NCBI GenBank assembly: GCA_021397845.1
Contig: CM038053.1
Coordinates: 84,753,157 to 84,817,156, forward strand
Source: Areca catechu
Lineage: Eukaryota; Streptophyta; Magnoliopsida; Arecales; Arecaceae
DNA: 64,000 bases
Reading direction: 5' to 3'
The notes below the pieces were generated by a model. The model did no database searches, was not told the origin of the DNA, and saw only the letters and a program-made list of their open reading frames with translations. Both the position numbers and the translations under genes were made by a program. The number at the start of each line of letters is the position of its first letter. Positions within the stretch are counted from its first letter, which is position 1. This document shows, piece after piece, positions 12,552 through 24,000 of this stretch.

Positions 12552-13486
12552 TGGTATCAGAGCTTAGATTAGGGCTTGTTTTCTGCATCTTTTTCAGTCA
12601 TATATGATCTGTTCTTTTAGTTATTTCTCCTTGTTCAGAACTCTAAAAATTCTGAAATTTCTTTTGCTGGATTCATCGTAATTCAATGTATTTTACTAAA
12701 TTTTTGTAGATTTTATTTCGATCTGTGCAGTCCCTACAAGCCGAAATATAGCCTATAAATTTTTGGCTCTATTTTTTCAGCAAGAGAATTTTGGACGGTT
12801 TAGGGTTTTGTTTAGCATCTCTTTGCATATCTTTTTTTTTTAGTATGTTTCTAGCTTATTAGGTTATTTGCTACAAATCATATCTCTGCAAAAGGACAAA
12901 AAAAAATTATTATTACATATATAAAAAGCTACCAAAACATTTAACCCTAATTTGGATCATTTGCCTGCCATCATTGCATAATCTACCTTTAAGGGCACTC
13001 TTGCTATACGAGATAAGGAGAGGAGTTGATAACCTCTCCTTAGCCCAAAACCACATCCTTTACATTCAGTCCCAAGACTAACTTAAAATTTATTATACTT
13101 AATTTACCCTAGTGGTCTAGGGACACCAACTGGTCAGATCCGGGCTAAGTATCAGATCACTGTTTCAAGCTAACCTATGTGTGCCTTGTGCTTGGTGTCT
13201 AGAATGGTGGTTTAGGAATTCAATCCCGAAGGGCTTGTGTGCTGGTTTGCCTACCTGGCCAATCTCTGATTGGTGTCTAGGATTGGCAATCAGGAACCTA
13301 ACACTCCCCTTACACCTGCCTGGCTGAGTACAGGGTTACTATAGGCTAGTTTGCCATCCTGATTGAGCACCTAGTTTTGGACTCTAGGTCTAGGGAGCTG
13401 TAGTTGGTTTGATCGTATCTTGCATGTGGACTAGCTTAGGAGTCGATGTGTGTGTTTGATTGCATGACCATTAGGTTAGGAACCCA
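12552..13486 (+). other. A1 second primer-binding site and leader
   Basis: TGGTATCAGAGC (12552-12563) is followed by the leader start ttagattagggctt, which also follows the primer-binding site of A2 (reversed, below 44507). So this is the original site of A1. The leader (to 13486) has short repeats of a gtgtctag(g/a)attgg type near 13195 and 13273 and no credible ORF. Equivalent leaders lie at 43660-44500 and 57020-57878. Confidence 0.8.
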
Positions 13487-14530
13487 ATGCCAGTAGACTT
13501 AATCCAATCAACTAGTGTGACCATGGAGTCCAATCCTAGGAGAACCCCTCGCCATGACCCTTATTATGATACTGAACCTAGGAGGACCCCAAACCCTGAT
13601 CCATACCTTGAGGCTAAACCTAGGAGATCCCATCGTCATGACCCACACTATGATACTGACCCTAGGAGTACCCAATACTTTGACCCATATAGGGAGTCCA
13701 ATCCTAGGAGAACCTAATACTCTGACCCATATAGAGAGTCCAATCCTAGGAGAACCCAATACTCTAAACCATATAGGGAGTCCAATCCTAGGAGAACCCA
13801 ATACTCTGACCCATATAGGGAGCCCAACCCTAGGAGAATCCCATACCATGATCCATCCTAGGAGAACCCAATACTCTGACCCATATAGGGAGCCCAACCC
13901 TAGGAGAATCCCATACCATGATCCATCCTTAGAACCTAACCATAGGAGACGTAATTATGATTACCTAAACCAAGATGAACGACCCATTAGGAGCACCCAA
14001 CCTTATGTACCCCTGTTTGATGGAAAACCATATCCTAAGGTGTATACTGAATGGGAGGATATGATGGATTAGCACTTTGAGTATACTAGAATGTTAGAGT
14101 TAGAAAAGATTAATTTGGCTGCACATGGGTTAATCAGATATGCCAAGCAACATTGGAAACGTACCGAGGATGAATGTTATCAATGGGGAAATGGAATACA
14201 TACCTGGAAAGCCATGAGAAGTAAATTAAGAAAGAGTACCTAGGTGAATCTTATGAATACAAACTTTTAGACCAATGGTACAAATTGAAACAAGGGAACA
14301 TGATTGTGTCTGAGTACATTGACCAATTTAACAAGTTTAGTAGGAAATGTAACACAGTCGAACCTAAGTCTAAGATCATGGCTAGATTTCAGATGGCCTG
14401 CATAGGGATATCTAGTGGGAGCTATATCATTGTCAAATTAAGGATCTAGAGGAAGCCTATCACCTAGCTAGGGAATTCGAGTTATATCAGAGGGAATTCA
14501 GGATCAATCAATCTAAGTCCAATAAAGATA
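13487..14530 (+). pseudogene. A1 gag with PRRTP-DPY repeats, broken
   Basis: The first part (13487-13990) encodes repeated units of the form PRRTPxxDPYxxx, about 13-14 residues each, in shifted frames. A 70-bp tandem duplication (copies starting 13791 and 13861) breaks the frame. From about 14030 a gypsy capsid-like stretch follows (TEWEDMMD, then HFEYTRMLELEKINLAA after a stop, then AKQHWKRTEDECYQW), with several later stops. No CCHC knuckle is seen. In the family, capsid assembles the particle. A1 is the only one of the three A/C elements where I can see the capsid part. Confidence 0.8.
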
Positions 14531-15370
14531 ATTTCCTTGAGCCTTAGTCCAAACCTAGCCGACTTCCTTTAGATCAGCCTACTACTCCTATCTCATTAGT
14601 TTGCAAGGAAGAAACCCTAGAACCCATTAAAAAGATTGAGGTAGAAGTGTATGAAGCTGATCCTAGTTTAGTAGATGAATACGAAGGAGAGGATTTTGAG
14701 GACTATGATGAAGATGGACCTAAGGTTGAAATCACTAAGGAACTACTAGAAAAGGATCCTGAACCCACTATAAAAATTGAAGGAGTGCTTGAGCCGATCA
14801 AACATAATAGATGAAAGTGAGGGTTCACTAGAGTTGTCCATAGAGGAGGTCCCTAAGGAACAATCCTAGGAAGTAGACATTATTTTAGAAGACTTTCAAG
14901 ATAAGCTTCCCAAAGACTTTCCTGATGACCTTCCACCAGATCCTCATCCTACTCTAGAACTAGTTTCAGCCCAGGACCTCATTCGGTATTCTTATTAAGA
15001 GTTCATTCCCTTTCTTTAAGACCCTGCACTTGCAATGACCAAATTCTCCTTCCTTCAAGTGGACCTTATGTCACCCATAGATCAATGTTCAAATCTTAAG
15101 GTCCTCCTTATTAACCAAGGTCTATTGCATGCCTTCAATGGATTGTCCCAAGACTCCGATTCTTATTTCTTGCCATACCCTAAGGCTTCCAATGTTTCCC
15201 AAACTTTCCAATTACACTTTGTTGAGGTCATTCGGTTACATCAATTTCGTGAGTATGTTAGGTTTGTGACCTACTTTTGGAAGACCTTATGGAATTTGCT
15301 TGGAGTCCATTGTAAATACTCTTGTGCACACCACACTAGGGTTAGACCTATAGAGTCTAAAGTCTCTTAG
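14531..15370 (+). pseudogene. A1 acidic linker region joined to integrase-core fragment
   Basis: After gag comes an acidic reading (VEVYEADPSLVDEYEGED near 14641) that A2 also has at 42438-42380 and C near 56290. It then degenerates until an open stretch at 15035-15370 that ends with a motif FWKTLWNLLG (about 15275-15305). That motif belongs to the gypsy integrase core, just before the usual CHPQTDGQTE-type block. No protease, RT or RNase H sequence lies between gag and this point, so pol was lost by deletion up to the integrase core. Confidence 0.75.
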
Positions 15371-16007
15371 GTTTAGGCCCATAAGAGTCCAATAAATTTT
15401 CCTTCCATAGAAATACAAAGTTGAGTCTATTAGAAGTTAGTTTGAGTCCTTTGCATTACTTGTTAGGAGTCTGCATGTGCCCAGCAAGTTCACCACCTGC
15501 ACTAATTTTTTAAACAAACTGGCTAATTTCTCGAAGAAAGGTAAAGGAACTTAATGTAATGGATTCTATCTTGGTTAGGCTTAGGCCTAAAAAAAAAAAA
15601 GCTTCATGCTCGTAGAGCCAGACCTTTTAAAGTGTTAAGGAATGTTGGACCAAATGCCTATGTGTTAGATTTGCCTTCGGATTTGGGCATTAGTTCTACC
15701 TTCAATATCGTAGACCTGGTTGAGTATAGGAAATCGGCAGCGATGCCTAGTGAGGTCTTTGGACCTATTTCTTTTATTATGAGTGACCCTAACCCAGAGT
15801 GTCCACAAATTAATTGGCCTGAGAGAGGAGAACGGATCGAGCATATCCTAGACGATCAAGCCATAATGACCCGAGGCCGTGGCTATCAATGCTACCTGGT
15901 TCAATGGCAAGGCTAGCTAGAGTCGAACGATTCATGGATTTCTCGAGAGGACTTACAGTGCCTCAGCCCAGACCTCCTCGAGAGATATGTGAGCCAGCTT
16001 GATCTTC
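15371..16007 (+). pseudogene. A1 integrase C-terminus and chromodomain, broken
   Basis: From about 15590 (after a run of 12 A) the frame reads the integrase tail: RRAR-like, then VGPNAYVLDLP, then STFNIVDLVEY. A chromodomain follows (IEHILDDQ, YQCYLVQWQG, a stop, then DSWISRED and DLLERY to about 15990). Chromodomains of this type bind modified histone tails and steer integration to heterochromatin. Stops at 15915 and upstream make it non-functional. C carries the same part intact. Confidence 0.85.
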
Positions 16008-16044
16008 ACTCGACAGGGTCGAGTTCCTCTCATCCCGGGAGAAT
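16008..16044 (+). promoter_or_regulatory. A1 hairpin and polypurine tract before the 3' LTR
   Basis: ACTCGAC-AGG-GTCGAGT (16008-16024) can pair perfectly over 7 bp. Twenty bases later the LTR starts, right after the purine run cgggagaa, the probable plus-strand primer. The same hairpin at the same distance occurs in A2, C and both stubs. Confidence 0.75.
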
Positions 16045-17275
16045 TGGTGGGGACACCAGAGGCACCAGAATAAGACAGAGGCTTTTCAACCCTCTATGGG
16101 TCACTTAATGACATTCAAGTCCATTATAATAAAGCTTAGTCTAGCTAAGTTGTCTTTATTTGAGTCTTGTATTAGTCAGCTCATGTTGAGGTAGTCCAGT
16201 CTAGTGTTAGTTAGCTCATGTCGAGCTAATTTTATTTTTTTTGAGTCCTGTCCAAGCATACTGAAGACTCAAGACCACATCATACAAGTGAAGACCAAGT
16301 CTAGCCCAGCTTGAAGACATGAAGACTCCAGGAGGAAAAATTTAGAAACCCTGAAGCCCTGGACCAGCCAAAGCAAATTGGGCAGCCTAGGCTCAGGAGA
16401 GAGCTAGGGCGTCTTGGCCTTATGGTGACCACCCCTTGGTCGGCCACTTAGGGTCACCCCTTGGCCGACCAAGGCATGAAGAGGGGGAGAGTTTAAAGGG
16501 ATTTTGTCCTCCTAAGTTTTCTTATATTTTTAGCTAGGGTTTGGGTAGGAATAGTATTCTTATGTAAAGACTAATGTGCCCTTACTTGGAGCCCAAGACT
16601 AAGGGTCTATTTAAAGGACCCTAGTCTCTTGTATGAGAGATTGATTTTGATATATGAATTAAAACTTGAGTTCTCTACAACTACTTTGTGCTACCCTGCT
16701 TTGTGCTTAAGGGGTTTTATTGGTGCTTTCTTCTTCCCGGTGTTGTAACAAATTCCTGTCGCCAACCATCCTTCCAGAGCCCTAGCCGTCCCCTCCAAAA
16801 CTTTCTTCCCCTTGCTATTCTCTCTTGTTTCCTTATTCCCTTGTAAGTTTCCTAACCCTTAAAAGGTTATTTACAGGTCCCGAGTTACTACGAATCCAAC
16901 AACTCTAGCCAAGCCTCAATCGAACCACCGAGCAGAAAGCCGGGTATCCGCAGGTTTTTGGCTCGATTTTCCATGCCGCATCCATCGAGGAACGAGAGAT
17001 CTCTTCATGGCAATCTTCACCCGGTGCATCAAACGTTGCCAGGTACACCCCCTCTGTCTCCAGTAATTTTATTGTGAGAGAACTTGCCCTAACCGAGGCT
17101 TCTTAGCCCCGGCGATCCCTTTACTGCTTTCTTAGATCCTAATCTGCATGCTTAGTTTCTAAAATTCATATAGAATTCCCTACAACTTATTTTGATCTGG
17201 TTTTCAGGATTTAATCACTTAACTCCACATATAAACATACAAAAATAATCTCATGCATATTAGTTCCGCATTATA
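16045..17275 (+). repeat. A1 3' LTR (family A)
   Basis: Same sequence order as 9652-10884. It ends near CCGCATTATA, with AAGAG following. The end cannot be fixed to better than two bases because A runs overlap the target duplication. Confidence 0.92.
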
Positions 17276-17280
17276 AAGAG

Positions 17281-19040
17281 GGTGCGGGGAGCACCTCTTA
17301 GATATGGTTTTGTCATCGGGGATGACAATGAAGCCAGTATCATACAGGATGATGATCCTGTGACCTATTCAGAAGCTTTCGAGAGTAAAGACTTAGACAA
17401 ATGGCTTGGTGCCATGAAATCTGAAATGGACTCCATGTATTCCAATCAGGTTTGGACTCTGGTAGATCCATTTGAAGGAATTAACCCAATTGGGTGTAAA
17501 TGGGTCTTCAAGAAAAAGATTGGAGCAGATGGTCAAGTTGAAACCTACAAGGCTAGACTAGTAGCAAATGGTTTTAGACAAAAATATGGTATAGACTATG
17601 ATGAAACTTTTTCTCCAGTAGCCATGCTCAAGTCCATTCGAATATTGCTTGCAATAGTAGCATACCATGACTATGAGATCTAGTAAATGGATGTAAAGAT
17701 TGCTTTCCTCAATGGAAACCTTGAGGAAGAAGTTTACATATCACAGCTAGAAGGTTTTGTCTCAAGTGGGAGACCAAACCAGGTATGCAAATTAAAGAAG
17801 TCCATTTATGGACTTCAGCAAGCATCGAGGAGTTGAAACATCCGTTTTGATGAAACAATCAAAGGATTTGGTTTTATCAATAATATAGATGGACCATGTG
17901 TGTACAAGAAGACAAGTGGGAGTGCACTTGTTTCTTGGTTTCATATGTGGATGACATACTAATCATTGGGAATGATATCCCAATGTTACAGTAGGTTAAA
18001 TCTTGGCTATCATCAAAATTTTTCATGAAGGATTTGGGAGAAGCATCCTATATACTAGGTATAAGGATCTATAGAGATATATCCAAAACGATGCTAGGCT
18101 TATCCCAATCCAGGTACATTGACTTAGTATTGAAGAGATTCAACATGGAAGGAAGTAAGAAAGGTTACTTACCTATAAGTCAAGGTATACATCTCTCTAA
18201 GAAATGTCTCCTAAGACATCAAAAGAAAGTGAAAGGATGGCTATGATTCCTTATGCTTTGGCTGTAGGATCGATAATGTATGCCATGTTATGTACTAGAC
18301 CTGATGTTGCATATGCCTTGGGCATAGTGAGCAGGTTTCAAGCAGATCCAGGAGAGGATCATTAGAGAGTTGTGAAAAATATTCTTGAGTACCTGAGAAG
18401 GACTAAAGATATTTTTCTAGTATATGGAGGATCTGAGTTGAAACTAGAAGGATATACAGATTTTAGTTTTTAATCAAATCCAGATGATAGCAAATCCACA
18501 TCGGGGTATGTCTTCATCCTGAATGGTGGTGCAGTGAGTTAGAAAAGTACAAAGCAGCCAACAGTAGCTGACTCAGTTACTGAGGCAGAGTACATACTAC
18601 TAGTGAAGCCGCAAAGAAAGCTATCTGGATGAAGAAATTCATCATGGAATTGGGTGTGGTTCCAGATGTACAACAGCCAGTGCCATTATACTGTGATAAC
18701 ACTGGGACTGTTGCACAAGCTAAGGAACCGAGGTCTCATCACAAGTCCAAGCACATTCTAAGACGGTTCCACCTTATTCGAGAGATCATTGAAAGACAAG
18801 ATGTCATCATTGAATGAGTTGACACAAAGAACAATATAAGGAACCGAGGTCTCATCACAAGTCCAAGCACATTCGAAGATGGTTCCATCTCATTCGAGAG
18901 ATCATTGAAAGACAAGATGTCATCATTGAATGAGTTGACACAAAGAATAATATAGCAGACCTATTCATTAAAGCTTTAGCCAAGCAGCAGTTAGATCGTC
19001 ACTTAGATTGTATGGGCATAAAATACAAGGATGATTGGCT
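17281..19040 (+). pseudogene. H reverse transcriptase and RNase H, broken
   Basis: The frame left at 9651 resumes with RVRGAPLRYGF. RT landmarks follow: WVFKKKIGADG, YKARLVANGF, the fingers and palm, the catalytic YVDD at about 17944, then the thumb (LGLSQSRYIDLVLKRF). RNase H shows GYTDFSF, TEAEY and YCDNTGTVAQAKEP. Stops interrupt at several Gln or Trp positions (for example before MDVK near 17684, near 17836 and near 18475), and a frameshift lies near 18220. A 116-bp tandem duplication (18721-18952) lies near the end. These domains copy element RNA into DNA; this copy cannot. Confidence 0.9.
18721..18952 (+). repeat. 116-bp tandem duplication in H RNase H
   Basis: The block beginning taaggaaccgaggtctcatc is present at 18721 and again at 18837 with a handful of substitutions. 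116 is not a multiple of three, so it shifts the frame. Confidence 0.88.
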
Positions 19041-19058
19041 TTAGTGCAAGTGGGAGTT

Positions 19059-21567
19059 TGATAGAAAAGTGCCCTAAGAGCCAATCATTATGAGAGCCTT
19101 TTTGTAAACTTCTTGCTCATGTATGACATACTTTCATATTAATAAAGGCATTTGAGTCATCATATACTGCTATATCATGTTTTTATTGATTATGATGAAC
19201 CCCATAGAGTAGGGTAATGGAATTAGGGTTACGATGGAATTCATAACAGTGATACCTAATTTCCTATAAACCCTAATCTAGAATGTTCCTAGTTGTTGGA
19301 CCATCGATTTGGTGATTGATGAATCCATCAAGGTATGAGTACACTGAACTGATCCACACCGGGATTATCTTATGGAAGTCTTACTACTTGTCAAAAGATA
19401 GATCCCAGAGTAGAAGTTGTGTATTTGATCTTTAGACCTGAGATCACCATGGTTTCTTGTGCATATTAAGCCATATTTTGGTTTATACTCATTCATGCCA
19501 TTGCGACATGTACAGGGTGTTCTGGGTATGGTGGAAGGTGTACGAAGGAGGTGAGTGGACCAATAAAAAATCGATCATTCCTAGTAAGAGGAATTGTTAT
19601 CCCATGCAATCTCTTCGATGAGTGACTCAAGGAGACTTTGATCAAAACAGGATGAGATTAGTGGAATCTAATCAGTCATCAGCTGAGTCCTCATGATCGA
19701 GCTGAGATTCGATATAATGAAGTGTTAGAGTTTGACATCTATCCATACCTATCACATATCAGGATAATGGGGGATCGAAAGATTGAATTGCACAGTAACT
19801 TACTACTGAAGGATATTTTGATATTTTCTATCAAATTTCTCATCTTCTGGGTAGGCATGACACGTTGCTAGACGTCAATCTTGTCTTGTAGGTTTTCATG
19901 AACCAATTGGTTTGGTTTCTTGAGTCAATTCGATGTGTGATTTGGATTGGACAATTAGGTGAGCCAATTTGACCTAATTAGGTCAATCGGGTTCGATCGG
20001 ATTGAATCGGCTCAAACCTAAACCTACTGCTGGCTAGATGTAGAACCCAATGGGTCACACACAATAGAGACTTGGACAAGGAAGTCATTCATGATTTAAT
20101 TAGGGTCATAGGATCCTAATTGGTTAATCAGATTGCATACTAGCATATGTAGGCTAACCTAATTTTTAATCCAATTGGATTGGGTCCGATTGCTTACTAA
20201 TTGGGCTAACCTAATTTTGGAAAACCTAAATTAGGTTGAGTCCAAAGTGGGGCTAGCCAAATCATAGCTTAATCTGATTTTAATTTGGACTTAAGGGCAT
20301 TTTAGGCATCATATATGAAGAGTCCCAATGGCATGGAACTCTTGGTACCTAAATGATACCTTAACTTCAAAAGGGGATAGAAGGGCCTACAGACCTTGAT
20401 ATAAAAATAAAAGATATGGTCAGAAAGCTTATTTGATGCCCTTTCCAATGACACCCATATTGCATATGTTTGACCAAGTCAATTTGATGCTTTGGGCATA
20501 CTAAATGGAAAGGGAAAGACTATTGGCGCCCTTTGGCGCACCTGGGAGAATAAGTGGCGCGTAGAAGGACTAAGAGTCCTTCTACAGATGAAACTCTAAG
20601 AGTTTAATCAGGAAGGTGTTTCTTCATTTTATCCCCATAGTCTTAAGAAGTCTAATAGCTGGTTTAAAGTTTAAAGGACATGGCTTGAAGAGGTGTGAAA
20701 GATGGCACGCACATGAAGAGTCGCGCCTCTTCATATGCGCGCTCACAATAGAGGACAGAGCCCTTCTGCCTCTGAAAATCTTCAAGCCTCACATTACTTT
20801 GGATTAGAAGATGTGTCTCCCTATCTCAAAAATTGGTATTTAACACATGGCATAATGGGGATTGATCTGGTAAGTGAAAGAACATAGATTTGACTCTCCA
20901 TTCCCGAAGAGTCTTATCAGATATGCTATATCATATCTGATAAGTGTTGTCGGGATGCATTTCACGCCCCATCTGAGATTATAAATAGGGGTACAGTGAA
21001 ATAAGAAAGACTGATTTCAATCTTCTAAGAGTTTGAGTATTTTATTTTCTTGAAAGTCAGAGTGTTCTTCCACTTTCTCCCACCCTCCTTGTTTTAGGAC
21101 AAGACTTGTCTTGTTAAGACAAGTTCTTCACCAGGACAAGGTTTGGTTTTTGGATATAAGCCTATAGGGTCCTAGAGAAGGGTAGTCCTAGATCTTACAG
21201 TGGTTTAGGACAGTATCTTGAGTACTCTTCAGTAGGACAGGGTGTCCTATATGGTCAATAGACCAAAGGCTGCCGAAAGAGTTCCACTTCTCCAATCAAC
21301 TTGAAGAAGGAGTTCTTCCTTGGTCTGAGTTTTGTGTGGATCACCGTTGGAGGGCTTGCGCTTGTGGAAAATGTTGGATTTCACTGATCCAAGTATTTTT
21401 CATGACTTTATTTGATGATTTATTAGTTGTAATTGCCCAAGGGGTTCCTGGGAATTAGGGTTTTTTATACATGTTATACATGTTAGGGTATCATGCTATG
21501 AAATTTAATTTTGAAAGTCATTTCTGCATGCTGCATGATCCTTGGCACCCTGGGAGAATTCTCATTA
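19059..21567 (+). repeat. H 3' LTR
   Basis: It begins TGATAGAAAAGTGCCC directly after the polypurine tract gcaagtgggagtt and ends TCTCATTA, where the 5' LTR has CCCATCA. TTCAT follows. A TATA box tataaatagg lies near 20982. It is about 90 bp shorter than the 5' LTR, in part through a deletion near 19320 relative to it. Confidence 0.92.
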
Positions 21568-22431
21568 TTCATAAGCCCAATCAGCTCACCTTATTACAGG
21601 ACTCAAAAATTAGACTTCATTACAGGACTCAATTCGCCCTGATGGACTCAACTTACAAGTGACTGATTACCCAACACACGAATTAGAAATTGGAACCTTG
21701 AAATCCTAGTCTGCTTCTGATGTTCCTAGATCACTAAGACTAGACAAAATTGCAATTCTCATTTGGATCTCTGATTAATGTGTTGAAAAATCTGTCATTT
21801 TTTAATTGAGTCCAGAGTCACTTGAGTCCTGTAATAAAGTGAGTCAATTAAGCTCATCAAGTCAATTAAGTCATGTAATCAATGGAATCAATTGAGTCCA
21901 CTTAGTCAATTAAGTCCATTTATTTCAAGTCTAGTCAAGTGAGTTGAGTCCTGTAATTTTCATTCAAGTCAAGCTCAAGGAGTCACCAGACCAGGAGAGT
22001 CATCAGGCCCCATTCATGCCAACCCAAGCTCACAATGAAGGGTGCCCCCCAAGCCCATCTGGAGTTTGCGCCCCTCCCAACCCATAAGCAGCATTGGCGA
22101 CCCTCCCAGTCCAAGTCCACATTGCATGGCACCTCCAGTCCAAGCCCATGAAGAAGTGGCACCCCAGCCTAGAAAGCCTAGCAAGAGTTGGCGCCCAGCC
22201 CAGTCCAAGCCCATAAGAAAAGTCAAACCTCCCAGTCCAACATGAAGTTAAGTAGTCCAAGCCCAAGAGGAGTCAACTTTCCATGTCCAATAAGGAGTTG
22301 ATATCCAAATCCTACAAGGAGTTCAAGCTCCAAGTCCTATAAGGACTCCAATCTCCTTGTCCCACTCAAACTTTGTACTCCTTGTCCTATTCAAGCTTTG
22401 TACTTCAACTTTAACTAGGAGATTGGGTGAT

Positions 22432-22440
22432 CTATAAATA
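22432..22440 (+). promoter_or_regulatory. TATA box of LTR G
   Basis: The motif ctataaata sits about 110 bp upstream of the GGGTGTGAGGCCC motif, the same spacing as in LTRs B, J and N. It is the probable start of the U3/R boundary. The upstream flank (21731-22430) is not coding. Confidence 0.6.
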
Positions 22441-23362
22441 CCCCCTCCCCCCCTCTTGTATGAATAATAATGATGGATTGAATGAATGAAACCCTGTGTT
22501 TTCTTTATTTTCGTGCTTGTTAGCATTGACGCTCCATGAGGGAGAGGGTGTGAGGCCCAATTTTTCACTCCGCAAGGAGGGCATGTGAGGTGCAACCCAT
22601 CCAAACCCTAGCTGCTCCATCACCATTCTATCTTCCCCTTGGCCGCCCCATCATCTTCTTGCATCATGGTCGCCCCAACCCTTCCTCAAAAAAAACCCTA
22701 ACCGCCAGGAGTCCTTCTTCCAACCCAAGGCTGCCATCTTCCAAGCATACTGGCTCTCTCTTCAAGCCCAGGCCGCCAGCCCCAAGCAACCCCAAGCATC
22801 CTCAAGACCCAGTCCGCCCTCCAAGAAGCCAGGCATCCTCCAACAATCCAGGCTGCCAGCCATCCTGTGCCATCCTCTACCTTCACCTCTCTTATAACCT
22901 TCAATTTCTTATTTTTCCTAACTTCTACATCCCTAACACTTAGTGTTTGTAGGATCCCTCAGGTGAAACAACCCTTGGAAGAAGTCTTTCTTGCCCTTAA
23001 AAATAGCTGATAAAAAGCTGGCGAATCCATGAAAAATTATCTTCTTCATCTAGGCGTGAATCTAGAGTTGTGCGACTCCTTCATTTCAGAGGTTGATCGT
23101 CATTGCCAGGTACGCAACCTAAATCCCTTCTCTCTACTTCTGATTTGTTGGAAACTAAGCATGTCCTATAGTGGTTTTTTAACCCTAGGATCCTTCCTTC
23201 TGATAGTTCTTAGTATGCGGGTAGAACTTAGTCCTTACATGAAAACCCTAACTTACTCTTTGTTCTTTTTCGAGAATCAAACCATAACTAAAAATATTAA
23301 AATCTTGCTTACATGATCTAGAATTTCTTTATGCTAACCCTAGCATGCTTATGTCTCCATCA

Positions 23363-24000
23363 TAAATCCTTCATTTATAACTTCTTGAAGTATTCTCGGG
23401 TGAATATGGCTGTTAGAATTCCTTGGAAGTCGAAAACTAGCCATTGGAAGGCTTTTTCATCAAAAAATATGAATATTGAAACTAGTCGTTATTGTTGAAA
23501 ATCTAGGATTCGAGTCGACTCGCAGAGCTTGAGTCGGCTCGGATTGACAGTGAAGTAAAATTGCAATCTATGAGAGTCGGCTCAGATCTTCATTGAGTCG
23601 GCTTGAATGTTGCGTATCAAAAATTTTTTGTTCCATGCCAGGAAATGATCAGCTCTAATATTGGACTTCTCCAAATACTTCCAAACAGCTTCAAACTTCT
23701 TCCAAACATCTTCCAAATTACTTCTAACCCTATTCAAAAGTATTTAAATTTAAAATTACATAAATTTGGTCCTTTTTCATAAATATACAATTGAATTTAC
23801 TTAGGGCTCTTAAATTATTGAAATATACATAAAACTTTTTCTTGAATATATTGATACATTCCTATGGTCTTGAGAAATACAGGATTGATGATTGTCCATT
23901 AGAAACATCCTACAAAAACTTCTTAAACATTTGAAAAGTATCAGTATCAAATGTATGCTCCAATATTTTGTAATCATCAAAATCATTCCAGGGGTCAACA
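23363..24000 (-). repeat. F 3' LTR, first half, with palindromes
   Basis: The LTR starts (minus strand) TGTTGACCCC right after the purine tract at 24001-24016. It contains four copies of a GAGTCGGCTC/GAGTCGACTC palindrome (23511, 23530, 23573, 23594). It ends at the G insertion. With 1501-2143 it makes one LTR of about 1.28 kb. Confidence 0.8.

Larger units (their letters stand above)
9652..17275 (+). mobile_element. A1: non-autonomous gypsy chromovirus with an inserted LTR-B module
   Basis: Two LTRs of about 1.23 kb flank an interior with a broken gag, a degenerate acidic linker region and the integrase tail with chromodomain; protease, RT, RNase H and the main integrase core are absent. 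Target duplication AAGAG is at 9647-9651 and 17276-17280, inside the H polyprotein. Between 5' LTR and leader lies a 1.66 kb foreign piece (primer-binding site, short stub, LTR of family B). Without it the element is about 6 kb, like A2 (6.4 kb). Hand comparison of the first 170 bases of the LTRs gives about 93 percent identity. Confidence 0.9.
3681..21567 (+). mobile_element. H: full-length Ty1/copia element (Tork/Angela-like), interrupted by A1
   Basis: Two LTRs of about 2.6 and 2.5 kb (3681-6278, 19059-21567), a primer-binding site right after the 5' LTR, a polypurine tract (gcaagtgggagt) before the 3' LTR, and gag, protease, integrase, RT and RNase H in copia order define the element. TTCAT flanks it at 3676-3680 and 21568-21572. 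Without A1 it measures about 10.3 kb. Over the first 200 bases I count about 8 percent difference between the LTRs, so it is not recent. Coding parts are broken by stops and frameshifts. Clade placement is from gag and RT style only. Confidence 0.92.
2161..21725 (-). mobile_element. K: solo gypsy-type LTR, minus orientation, split by H
   Basis: In plus-strand view K opens with TGATGAGGGACGGG (the reversed CATCA end of gypsy LTRs in this window). It carries a reversed TATA box (tatttatag, about 3099-3107) and a reversed GTGTGAGACCC motif (2996-3008), is interrupted by copia H at 3681, and ends near 21725. Flanks are CTAGG (2156-2160) and CTAGA (21726-21730), a target duplication with one mismatch. 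Net length is about 1.67 kb. No internal region is present, so it is read as a solo LTR inside G. The exact right end is uncertain by a few bases. Confidence 0.72.
2144..23362 (+). mobile_element. G: solo gypsy-type LTR split by K, H and A1
   Basis: G starts with TGGTGAGGACACTAGG (2144-2160, counting the last base), resumes after K at about 21731 and ends ...CTCCATCA at 23362. The 5 bp TAAAT on both sides (2139-2143 and 23363-23367) are a target-site duplication, so this LTR stands alone inside the F LTR. Net length is about 1.65 kb. The right part holds a TATA box (22432-22440), a GGGTGTGAGGCCC motif (22546-22558) and a ccaggtac step near 23105. No internal region or second LTR is present, which is the usual result of recombination between two LTRs. 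Confidence 0.85.

Noticed and set aside
22014..22943. Small ORFs on both strands in LTR G
   Set aside because: Low-complexity proline or glycine-rich readings of LTR sequence; no conservation in J or N.
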